A stretch of DNA of 21,464 nt from Rickettsiaceae bacterium (GTDB lineage: Bacteria; Pseudomonadota; Alphaproteobacteria; Rickettsiales; Rickettsiaceae). This document shows positions 1 to 7,633 of the stretch, piece after piece. Where the stretch lies: positions 1-21,464 of the forward strand of contig JAIOYD010000003.1 in the NCBI GenBank assembly GCA_021741285.1, read 5' to 3'. Position numbers and translations under genes: made by a program. The number at the start of each line of letters is the position of its first letter. Position 1 is the first letter of the stretch. The notes under the pieces are model-generated. The model had not been told where the DNA came from, ran no database searches, and worked only from the letters and a program-made list of their open reading frames with translations.

Positions 1-2
1 AT

Positions 3-278
3 ATTTTTGTTGCCGATTGTTGGCTATTCCCTTCCTCTATGAATTTTATTACCCTCTTCCTTAAATCTATACTATATGCTTGCATTTTTTGCTTTATACT
101 ATCACATATTCTACGCTATCTCAAGTTGATTTACTATATGTACCTTATTATTTGTATAGATTCTCTTCTATGGTTGACCTATGGTCTTATTTTATCTTTA
201 AACCCATTAATTATCCAAAGTACAATAACCTTTTCCTGCTCTTCTTTTATGGTAATAATGAAGTTGTTATGGAAGTAA
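3..278 (+). pseudogene. Probable decayed SemiSWEET (MtN3/PQ-loop) sugar transporter
   Basis: An open frame runs from the window edge to a stop at 276-278, with an ATG at 39 giving 79 residues. The C-terminal half reads like a SemiSWEET: a YYMYLI segment, then LLWLTYGLIL, a proline-containing short loop and a last hydrophobic helix ending MKLLWK. Members of this family are about 85-90 residue, three-helix half-transporters that dimerise in the inner membrane to move small sugars. The N-terminal part fits poorly. The expected PQ motif would fall at residues 22-23, where I see SH, and the polar basic loop normally placed between PQ and YMYL is about six residues too short. I infer a small deletion plus drift, so the gene is probably non-functional. 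It may also extend beyond the left edge. The family call rests only on the C-terminal pattern and could be wrong. Confidence 0.45.
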
Positions 279-498
279 AGATTTTATAAGTAGAAATAAC
301 TACATGCATAATTTGCTGTAGATAAGAACATTAGTTTCTATTAAGTTTAAATCTTTTTCGCTACAGAATAGGCACTGGCACAATCAAATTACTTTGCCCT
401 TAAGATGATAAGAATGCGTTTACGTTGTCAGTAGAAAGAGACTATACAATCTAGACCAGAAATGATACAATGCAGCGACGTTTAATCTTTGCACTCAG
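279..498. other. Intergenic region without a recognisable gene
   Basis: About 220 bases of AT-rich sequence between the decayed transporter and the YdcH-like gene. I see no open frame of note. A TTGTCA at 425-430 resembles a -35 box, but no -10 lies at a proper distance: TATACA at 443 is too close. No hairpin followed by a T-run is visible. Confidence 0.4.
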
Positions 499-705
499 AT
501 GATGAATTACACTCAAGATCAAAAGCAACGAGAACTCCAGTTGATAGAACAAGAACATCGAGATCTTAATGACATCATAGACGACCCAAATTCCATAACT
601 AAATTCTCTAAATTCACTATACAAAAACTTAAAAAAAGAAAACTCTTTCTAAAGGATAAAATTAAGCTACTACAATCTATGCTATACCCTGACATAATCG
701 CTTAA
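499..705 (+). CDS. YdcH / DUF465 family small protein
   Basis: A 68-residue (or 67) soluble, highly charged protein predicted to be an alpha-helical hairpin. The visible family pattern is a leucine/glutamate-rich first helix containing EHRDLND, a connecting segment, and a second helix reading LKKRKLFLKDKIKLL, which matches the conserved LKK-x-KLxLKDEI ending of DUF465 (YdcH) proteins. These are widespread in proteobacteria and have no firmly established role. The gene has two consecutive ATG codons at 499 and 502 and either could be the start; I see no good Shine-Dalgarno sequence for either. It converges on the pentapeptide lipoprotein gene with 20 bases between the two stops, so no separate terminator fits there. 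The family assignment is fairly secure; the function is unknown. Confidence 0.72.
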   Translation: MMNYTQDQKQRELQLIEQEHRDLNDIIDDPNSITKFSKFTIQKLKKRKLFLKDKIKLLQSMLYPDIIA

Positions 706-725
706 TTTGTAGTAAAAAATAACGT

Positions 726-2543
726 TTAATTTTTCTTTTCTGTTAGTAAAGGCGTGCCAAGAGTATGGTCTGTATTTTGAATTTCTGGTACTTTAACCTT
801 TTCTTTCACCTCTAACCCCTTAACGTTTTCAAGGGTAACCTGGTTTAATACAACACCCTCTACAAATGATCTAGAAAAATCTAAATTAGCTAACTTAGTA
901 GAACTCAAATTTGTTTTATTAAGTTTTGTTCCGAAAAAGTTTGTACCTTGAATATTTGAACCACTAAGGTCAGTATTCGTTAAATCAGCATCACTCAAGT
1001 CCACATCAATAAATAAACAACTTTTGAACTTAGCGTCCGTAAGTTTGGCTCCTTTTAGGATGGTATTTTTAAAAATAATTTGCACCGTGTTAATACCCGA
1101 CAAATCAAGAAAAGCCATGTTCATATTTGAAAGATCTTTGTTCTCCATCAATTCATTGATATTTGTAATTGATTGGGAACTACTTATTCTCTCGAAACCT
1201 TTGTTATTAAACATTATATTACGGGTAAACAGAGAATTGATAACTACCATTGCCACATTATTAATTCCTCTCAGTTGAGAATTATACACTGGTGAGTTGT
1301 CGAAAGTCACCGATTGGAGATCACAATTTATCATGGGAATCTGCTCCATCTTGGAGTTAGAAAAAATTGTTCTGTGAATCTTAGCATTTTTAAAAATTGT
1401 TCTAGCTAAATTAATTTTACTAAAGGAGCTATCCTCTAAATTATAATTATCAAAATAAATATCACGTAAATTCACGTTTGTTAGACTAAATTTACTTGCT
1501 CCTTCATTACTAAAGATAGAATTCTTAAAAACTGAATTCGACATTTTAAAATCTTTTATTGACACCTTATTAAAATGAACATTTGTTCCCTGCACATTGT
1601 CAAAATATATTTTTGACATCTTGGCACTAGTAAATTTCACTTCATCAATAACACATCCCAGCATTTTTACTTCAGAAAAAGAAGTATTAGCCATAGACAT
1701 ACTTTTAAATAACGAGTTATTAAATGTTATATTCTCTAAAGTAGCATTTTTCATCGAAGCATTTTCAAATATAGCTGAATCGAACTTAGTCTCTTCTGTG
1801 AATTTCGCTTCATCCACAATACTTTGACTAAAATCTGTATTAATAAAACTAGCCCCTTTAGAAAGGATTCCACTTAAATCAGATGATTCAAAACTACATT
1901 CTTTAACTAACACTTGTGAAAGTATAGCTCCTCTAATATCAACACCAAAAAACGCTGATTTATTAATTTTGGAACCAGTAAGATTTATATTTACTAAATT
2001 TGCTTTTTGTAAATTTACATTATTCATCTGTACTTCTTTCATTACAGCCTTCATCAAGTTCGCTTCATCAAATCTTGCATTAGAAATTTTAGCACCAGTA
2101 AAGTCAGCTTCCTCAAAATTGGCTCCCGACAGATTCACATCATCAAACACAGCACCATTAAAGATAGATGCTTGAAAATCTACTCCTGGAGCGTTGAATT
2201 TTTTGAACTTAACATTAGAAAAATCGCTTTCTTGGATAGTAGCACCTATCAATATACTGCCATCAAAATTAGCTCCCGAAAAATCGACTCTCGCAAGCTC
2301 TGCCCCCGAAAGATCGACTTCCGACATATCGGTACCAGAAAGATTAGCCCCCGTTAATTTGAGGCCGCGCAGATTTTTCCCATACCTTCCTTTAAGATCT
2401 ACCGATTGACGGTCAGCTACTTGTTTAGTTATATATTCTTTGATCTCGATACTCTTCTTTTCACTAAGTACACCACTACTAACTTCTTTTGTATCGCTAC
2501 AACCAAGTACAAAGAGCATCGCAATAAAAGTCCATTTTCTCAT
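726..2543 (-). CDS. Large pentapeptide-repeat lipoprotein
   Basis: A 605-residue protein with an N-terminal lipoprotein signal: short basic start, hydrophobic stretch, then VLGC with the lipidated cysteine at residue 15. Nearly all the rest, from about residue 55 to 570, is tandem five-residue repeats of the A(D/N)LXX type, such as LSGTD, VDLSG, ANFDG, ADLTN and TDLSG, with F or L at the centre. This pattern folds as a right-handed quadrilateral beta-helix. The protein is probably anchored in the inner or outer membrane and faces the periplasm or cell surface; no enzymatic motif is visible. It starts 16 bases after the ntrX stop on the same strand, so it is probably the last gene of an ntrX transcript. 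An AGGA sits about 11 bases upstream of the start. The repeat and lipoprotein calls are secure; the function is unknown, with a scaffold or interaction role as inference. Confidence 0.88.
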   Translation of the reverse strand: MRKWTFIAMLFVLGCSDTKEVSSGVLSEKKSIEIKEYITKQVADRQSVDLKGRYGKNLRGLKLTGANLSGTDMSEVDLSGAELARVDFSGANFDGSILIGATIQESDFSNVKFKKFNAPGVDFQASIFNGAVFDDVNLSGANFEEADFTGAKISNARFDEANLMKAVMKEVQMNNVNLQKANLVNINLTGSKINKSAFFGVDIRGAILSQVLVKECSFESSDLSGILSKGASFINTDFSQSIVDEAKFTEETKFDSAIFENASMKNATLENITFNNSLFKSMSMANTSFSEVKMLGCVIDEVKFTSAKMSKIYFDNVQGTNVHFNKVSIKDFKMSNSVFKNSIFSNEGASKFSLTNVNLRDIYFDNYNLEDSSFSKINLARTIFKNAKIHRTIFSNSKMEQIPMINCDLQSVTFDNSPVYNSQLRGINNVAMVVINSLFTRNIMFNNKGFERISSSQSITNINELMENKDLSNMNMAFLDLSGINTVQIIFKNTILKGAKLTDAKFKSCLFIDVDLSDADLTNTDLSGSNIQGTNFFGTKLNKTNLSSTKLANLDFSRSFVEGVVLNQVTLENVKGLEVKEKVKVPEIQNTDHTLGTPLLTEKKN

Positions 2544-2559
2544 CTAATTATTATCCTTA

Positions 2560-4014
2560 CTAATTCGTTAGTTCTACCAATACATCTAAATCTTCACCAG
2601 TTTCATTGTCAATTCCGTTAAGTTTTCCATTGGCAGCATGAATATTAAGAGTTTTCAATTTTCTGTGTAATGCCGATCTCTCCATACCTACAAAAGTTGA
2701 TGTCTTAGAGATGTTACTATTAAACCTGTTCATCTGAGCAGTTAAATACTGTCTTTCAAATACCTCTCTAGCCTCACGAAGGGGCATCGACATCATATCA
2801 AGATTTGTATCGGGTTTTGAAATATTAACACTATTATTAATAACTTCTTGTGGTAACATGTCCGACCTAATTTTATCAGACGATAATGAGCTAGGTGGGT
2901 TCATAATTAAAGTCCACTCAATGACATTCCGAAGCTGCCTTACATTTCCTGGCCAGTTATAAGCCTGAAGCGCAGCAACGGATTCGTCAGAAAATTCTCT
3001 CTCTTTTAGCCCAGAAAATTTTGAAAGCTGTTTAACAAAATACTTAACTAGTAATGGAATATCTTCTTTTCTTTCAGCTAACATTGGCACATATAAAGGA
3101 ACAACATTTAATCTGTAATATAAATCTTGCCTAAATCTCCCATGAGTAATCTCCACTTGCAAATCTTTTGTAGTTGAAGTTACTATCCTAACATCAAGCT
3201 TTGTAGATTTTGTTCCCTTAATAAGAGTTTGATCTCTTAAGAATTTCAACAATTTATTCTGAGCATTTAAAGGCAAATCTCCAACATCATCAATGTACAA
3301 AGTACCATTATTTGCTGCCTCAAGCACACTGATTCGCTTATCGAACAAACTAGTTGACTCTTGCCTTTCAAACTCCCCAAATAACTCTTGCTGAATTTTA
3401 GTAGCATTCATCGCAATCGGACTGAATACTATAAATGGCCCATTGGCTCTTTTAGACCTTTTATGTATTAATCTTGCAGCAAGTTCTTTACCACTTCCAA
3501 CCGCACCATTTATCATAACCCTTCCAGAGGTTGGAGCAACTTTCTCTATTTCAGATCTCAATTTCGTGGTATTAGTAGCTGAGCCAACAAATTCTGTTTT
3601 ATCTATTACTTTTGATTTCAGATCTATATTTTCTCTCTTTAACTTAGCTGATTCACAAGCTCTTTTTAGAATGATCATAAGCTTGTCATGAGTAAACGGT
3701 TTTTCTAAATAATCATATGCACCCATTTTTATAGCACTTACTGCTGTTTCAATTGTGCCATGTCCACTAATTACTATAACTGGCATAAGAGGATACTGCT
3801 TTTTTACCATTTCTAGGATCCCTAGGCCATCCAAATCGCTGTCTTGTAGCCAAATATCAAGAATTATTGCATTAGGAAGCTTTTCTGATATAGCCTTAAA
3901 AGCTTGGGCACTATTTGCAGCTGACCTGCTCAAAAACCCATCGTCTTTTAAGATATCTGATATTAAATCTCTAATATCTGCTTCATCGTCAATAATCAGA
4001 ATGTCTAGTGCCAT
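2560..4014 (-). CDS. ntrX: NtrX-type response regulator (NtrC family)
   Basis: A DNA-binding response regulator, normally partnered with NtrY. I choose the ATG at 4014 (protein MALDILIID...) over the one at 4056. The receiver domain begins right there, and an AGAGAG lies 8 bases upstream, whereas the extra 14 residues match nothing. With this start the receiver spans residues 1-120, with acidic D9/D10, phospho-acceptor D53, S83 and K105. Next comes an AAA+ module with Walker A GAVGSGKE, Walker B GTLYIDD, the arginine-finger region FRQDLYYRL and WPGNVRQL. A Fis-type helix-turn-helix closes the protein (near [13 protein letters not shown]). The GAFTGA loop that should follow LFGE is absent, replaced by sequence around ERQESTSL, so sigma-54 activation is unlikely. 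The upstream gap of about 400 bases suggests its own promoter, but I cannot see one clearly. Confidence 0.9.
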   Translation of the reverse strand: MALDILIIDDEADIRDLISDILKDDGFLSRSAANSAQAFKAISEKLPNAIILDIWLQDSDLDGLGILEMVKKQYPLMPVIVISGHGTIETAVSAIKMGAYDYLEKPFTHDKLMIILKRACESAKLKRENIDLKSKVIDKTEFVGSATNTTKLRSEIEKVAPTSGRVMINGAVGSGKELAARLIHKRSKRANGPFIVFSPIAMNATKIQQELFGEFERQESTSLFDKRISVLEAANNGTLYIDDVGDLPLNAQNKLLKFLRDQTLIKGTKSTKLDVRIVTSTTKDLQVEITHGRFRQDLYYRLNVVPLYVPMLAERKEDIPLLVKYFVKQLSKFSGLKEREFSDESVAALQAYNWPGNVRQLRNVIEWTLIMNPPSSLSSDKIRSDMLPQEVINNSVNISKPDTNLDMMSMPLREAREVFERQYLTAQMNRFNSNISKTSTFVGMERSALHRKLKTLNIHAANGKLNGIDNETGEDLDVLVELTN

Positions 4015-4419
4015 AATTTTAACTCTCTTTAAAGACTTAATAATAAAATCAAGCAATACCTAAGCTACTTAAACTCGAATATTCTATTCCACTTTATAAA
4101 TAAACTTTGAATCTTAAGATAGCAACTCATACAGCTTAAACCCTAGGGCAAGCCACCAAGAACTTAGAATTCATTCATACAATTTATAAGAGGAAATATT
4201 ACAAAAACTTACCTATTCGAACGAAATAGCAAATGAATAACCCTTTCCTTTCCATCATAACCAATTCAAACTAACTATCTCCGCTAGTAAATTCATGATT
4301 ATGAATCGCTTAACTTGAAGTTATAGCTTTGCAAATTATAAAGCAACAATTTTATAGTAAATATACAACATATAGCCATTTTTTTTACAAAAACCTTAAT
4401 GGTTAAGTAAAGTTAGTTA
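4015..4419. other. Gap between ntrY and ntrX; short inverted repeat
   Basis: Roughly 400 AT-rich bases with no convincing open frame on either strand. The one structured element I see is a perfect inverted repeat, ATTCAT at 4291-4296 and ATGAAT at 4301-4306 around a four-base loop GATT, which is short enough to be chance. ntrY and ntrX are normally adjacent, so the space could hold an ntrX promoter, a small RNA or remains of a lost gene. None of these can be shown from sequence. Confidence 0.4.
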
Positions 4420-6261
4420 TCATTTTAACTTATTCTTTAAACTTATAGCACTCATCGTTAATTCAACCCTTGCTCCGTTATTTTTATTATTAGACAAGCT
4501 TACCGTTCCAAAGTGATCTAAAGCTATCCTATCCACAATAGAAAGTCCTAAGCCAGTGCCATTAGACTTTGTTGTAACATAAGCCTCTTTGGCTGATTTT
4601 AACATTTTCTTGCTAAATCCAGGCCCATTATCTTCTACACAAATCTTTACAAATTCATCATCTACAGATAATGTAACTTTTATTTCTTTCTTTACCGCTG
4701 TCTTATCAAAAGATTCTTCAGAGTTCAGCATCAAATTTACCATGACCCTATTTATTTGAGAAACGTCGCAAATAAATTCATGCATTTTAACATTCGAAAA
4801 GAAGGTGTAGTTTATAGTATTATTTATTAATTTTCTGGATTCTACCAAATCATTAATTAAAGAGATGATTTCGCATTTAGCAAAATTAGGAGAAGGTAGT
4901 CTAGCGAAATCTACAAATTCGGATACTATCTGCCCTATATCATTTGAATGCCTGAGTATGTTATTTGCGTACTTTTCAAAAGAGTCTTTATCTCCGACTT
5001 CATCCTTAAATTTTTTAAGTAACCTTTCGGCAGATAATTGAATTGGCGTAAGTGGGTTCTTTATCTCATGAGCCACTCTCCTGGCAACATCAGACCAAGC
5101 CAAGGATCTTTGCGCAATTAACAAATCTTTTTGTTGGTGATCAATTTGGGTTACCATTCTATTAAAAGCCGAAGAAAGAACCTTTACCTCATCTTTTTTT
5201 AGACCTTCTAGTGGAACCTGCACAGAAAAATCACCGTTTTTAACTTTTTCTGCAGCAATTACTAGCTCCCTAATTGGCCTTACAATACGTTCTGCAAACC
5301 TTCTTCCCCAAATAATTGAAGCTAGTAATAACACTACACTAAGCAAAATAAACACCATGGAGAATTTGATCTGCATAGCAACTATCTGGTCCTTTAGCTT
5401 CTCGTACTCTGATACAGCCCCTTTAGTCTTATCAATATGATCAATAATTTTTGTATCTACTAACCTTCCAATTAACAAATAAGTATCATCATAATCCTTA
5501 ATCTTAATTAAAATACGTATCTTAGATGGATCAAAATCTACCCGAACCACCTCACCTTTGTTAGCTCTATCAATCAAATGAACTGGAATAGTCATAAACG
5601 CTAGCGAAAAGCTAAGAGAAGTTTGAGCTAAAATCGTATTAGAATTTCTTTGAAAAACTATTGCTTCGTCAAGAGATCTAAGTTCTGCTTGAGCATTAAT
5701 GACTTTCAAAAACAATTCTGGACTATGAATCAAATCATAGTACATAGATGTCAAATCATCCGAAACTGAGATAGCCGTTTCCTTTAATTGTAATACATGT
5801 TCGTCAATATAAGATTCTCCCACACTTACTGACTGATCAAGAACTTTTGATATTTTCTTATCAAACCAAGCTTCTATACCGAAATTAAAAAAATATGTCG
5901 AAAATACTGCAACAATAACAGTTGGTAGAGCTGAACCAATACTAAATGCAACGACAATTCTCTTACGCAGCTTTGAAACTCTACGCTCTCCGTCTTTTAT
6001 AAAAGTAAAGTTGCTACTAATTATTAAAACACTCAGAACTAATATCGCAACCAATATAGCAAGCAATAGACTAAGTATTAAAACTGGATCTGAGTCTTTT
6101 TGAAAAGATATCCCAATGGATACTATGCTAGATATTATAGTAATAATACAAACCACAGCTACTATATAGAGCAATAGATTTTTGAATCTATTATTAGCAA
6201 AATTATTCCAAGCTTTTTTTAGCATATCTACATATTTAATTGGATGTATAAAATAGTCCAT
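4420..6261 (-). CDS. ntrY: NtrY-type sensor histidine kinase
   Basis: A 613-residue inner-membrane sensor kinase, the expected partner of NtrX. Hydrophobic helices lie at about residues 28-53, 59-82 and 103-127, followed by a periplasmic sensor segment (about 128-298), another helix (about 299-318) and a HAMP linker (about 320-373). The catalytic core is complete: H-box RRVAHEIKNPLTP with phospho-accepting H398, N-box near N509/N513, G1 box DNGPGF (544-549) and G2 box GTGLGLS (568-574). The H-box begins less than 20 residues after HAMP, so the PAS domain that many alphaproteobacterial NtrY proteins carry there is missing, which explains the short length. The gene follows the Fis-like gene by 68 bases on the same strand and is probably cotranscribed with dusB. 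The start at 6261 is not strongly supported; M13 (6225) is an alternative. Confidence 0.9.
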   Translation of the reverse strand: MDYFIHPIKYVDMLKKAWNNFANNRFKNLLLYIVAVVCIITIISSIVSIGISFQKDSDPVLILSLLLAILVAILVLSVLIISSNFTFIKDGERRVSKLRKRIVVAFSIGSALPTVIVAVFSTYFFNFGIEAWFDKKISKVLDQSVSVGESYIDEHVLQLKETAISVSDDLTSMYYDLIHSPELFLKVINAQAELRSLDEAIVFQRNSNTILAQTSLSFSLAFMTIPVHLIDRANKGEVVRVDFDPSKIRILIKIKDYDDTYLLIGRLVDTKIIDHIDKTKGAVSEYEKLKDQIVAMQIKFSMVFILLSVVLLLASIIWGRRFAERIVRPIRELVIAAEKVKNGDFSVQVPLEGLKKDEVKVLSSAFNRMVTQIDHQQKDLLIAQRSLAWSDVARRVAHEIKNPLTPIQLSAERLLKKFKDEVGDKDSFEKYANNILRHSNDIGQIVSEFVDFARLPSPNFAKCEIISLINDLVESRKLINNTINYTFFSNVKMHEFICDVSQINRVMVNLMLNSEESFDKTAVKKEIKVTLSVDDEFVKICVEDNGPGFSKKMLKSAKEAYVTTKSNGTGLGLSIVDRIALDHFGTVSLSNNKNNGARVELTMSAISLKNKLK

Positions 6262-6329
6262 GGCCTACAAGCAGTAGAGAGTTATCAGAAAATCATCATG
6301 GACTTAGCTCCATGTGACATAGATAACAG

Positions 6330-6578
6330 CTAATTTTCTGAAATAGCCAATTCTTTAATTTTCTTACGTAAAGTATTCCTATTAATCCCTAAAATTTTTG
6401 AAGCTTTTACTTGTACACCACCAACGTGTTGCAGGGTTTTTTTAATTAAGCTTCTTTCAACTTCATTTATCACCCTTTCATACAACCCAGATTCCGGACT
6501 ATCACCTGCATGCATTCTAAAAAATTTATCCAGACTTGCCTCAACGGAGTTAGAAAGCGATTCACACTCTTTTTTCAT
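6330..6578 (-). CDS. Fis-like helix-turn-helix protein, probable NtrC C-terminal remnant
   Basis: An 82-residue protein whose second half is a Fis-type DNA-binding domain: VERSLIKKTLQHVGG, then QVKASKILGINRNTLRKKIKEL. The KASKILGINRNTLRKKI segment is the typical recognition unit of both Fis and the C-terminus of NtrC. The first half is hydrophilic and lacks receiver or AAA+ features. It starts 18 bases after the dusB stop and precedes ntrY, which is exactly where ntrB and ntrC sit in the common alphaproteobacterial order dusB-ntrB-ntrC-ntrY-ntrX. I therefore infer that it is what remains of ntrC, kept as a free-standing DNA-binding protein. The dusB-fis arrangement of gammaproteobacteria is a parallel. 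It probably binds DNA as a dimer, as a nucleoid or transcription factor; its targets are unknown. Confidence 0.8.
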   Translation of the reverse strand: MKKECESLSNSVEASLDKFFRMHAGDSPESGLYERVINEVERSLIKKTLQHVGGVQVKASKILGINRNTLRKKIKELAISEN

Positions 6579-6596
6579 TTTTCTATATATTTTGGG

Positions 6597-7577
6597 TTAA
6601 ATTAATAGTGCGTAAAATTCTTTTACCTTATTTTTGACATTATCAACATCGCTTAGTTGGTTAATAGTAGCACGAAATTCTCCTGAATTAGGCAAACCAC
6701 TGCTATACCACCCAAGATGCTTTCTAGCTATTTTTATCCCTATGTCTTCTCCATAATGCTCTATTATTTCATCATAATGATCTAGCACAACATTTAACTG
6801 TATTTTCAAACTTGGATCTAGTAATTTTTCTCCGCTCTTAAGAAAATGTGCAATCTGAGAAATTAGCCAAGGTTTGCCGTAAGCTCCCCTTCCTACCATA
6901 ATACCATCAGCTTCCGACATTTCTAGTGCACGTATCGCAGTATCAATACATACAATATCCCCATTAGCAATTACAGGAATCTTTACCGCCTTTTTGACTT
7001 GCGAAATAAAGGCCCAATCGGCACGTCCTTTATAAAATTGGCATCTTGTTCTACCATGCACGGTAATCATCTTAATACCAGCATCTTCAGCAATTTTTGC
7101 AAGTGTGGGCGCATTTTTTGTGTCATCATCCCAACCCATTCTCATCTTCAGTGTAACAGGGATTTTTACCGCCCTAACTGTTTCTTGTATTATTTGAGCA
7201 GCAAGTTTTTCATCTCTCATCAAAGCCGATCCAGAAAATCCACCTACAACTTTTTTTGCTGGGCACCCAAAATTTAAGTCAATGATCTTCGCACCCATAT
7301 CTTCATTCATTTTTGCAGATTCAGCTATTACGTCAGGCTCACATCCAGCTAGCTGTACACAAGCTTTCGTTGCATCATTATTATCTTGATCAATTGCACA
7401 TTTTTTCATTGATTGATGGGACCGAACAATCATAGCTCTACTAGCAATCATTTCTGATACCACAAGACCAGCTCCAAATTTCTTTACTAATTTTCGGTAT
7501 GGCAAATCTGTTACTCCTGACATGGGAGCCAGAATTACTGGACTAGAAAGCTCAATATTGTCAATTTTTATCTGCAT
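6597..7577 (-). CDS. dusB: tRNA-dihydrouridine synthase DusB
   Basis: A 326-residue flavin enzyme of normal family length that reduces uridine to dihydrouridine in the D-loop of tRNA using FMN and NAD(P)H. The TIM-barrel start [16 protein letters not shown] is intact. The catalytic cysteine is C105 within NFGCPAKKV. Further FMN/tRNA-contact motifs are visible: [30 protein letters not shown] and [14 protein letters not shown]. It was known historically as NifR3 because it lies at the head of ntr operons, and here too it comes first, ahead of the Fis-like gene (18-base gap) and ntrY on the same strand. The 56 bases separating it from the broken dsbD-like gene may contain its promoter, but no clear -35/-10 pair is visible. 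Confidence 0.95.
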   Translation of the reverse strand: MQIKIDNIELSSPVILAPMSGVTDLPYRKLVKKFGAGLVVSEMIASRAMIVRSHQSMKKCAIDQDNNDATKACVQLAGCEPDVIAESAKMNEDMGAKIIDLNFGCPAKKVVGGFSGSALMRDEKLAAQIIQETVRAVKIPVTLKMRMGWDDDTKNAPTLAKIAEDAGIKMITVHGRTRCQFYKGRADWAFISQVKKAVKIPVIANGDIVCIDTAIRALEMSEADGIMVGRGAYGKPWLISQIAHFLKSGEKLLDPSLKIQLNVVLDHYDEIIEHYGEDIGIKIARKHLGWYSSGLPNSGEFRATINQLSDVDNVKNKVKEFYALLI

Positions 7578-7633
7578 ATTATGCTAAGGTAACTCTTAAA
7601 ACTTGGAAACTATATCACAATTATTAACAAAAA

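Noticed and set aside
455..466. A 12-base match GACCAGAAATGA here and near 14534 as a dispersed repeat
   Set aside because: It is short, its flanks do not align and no inverted structure surrounds either copy; chance cannot be excluded.
1024..2621. Plus-strand frames opposite the pentapeptide gene
   Set aside because: They are hydrophobic shadows produced by the reverse complement of the repeats and have no start signals or homology pattern.
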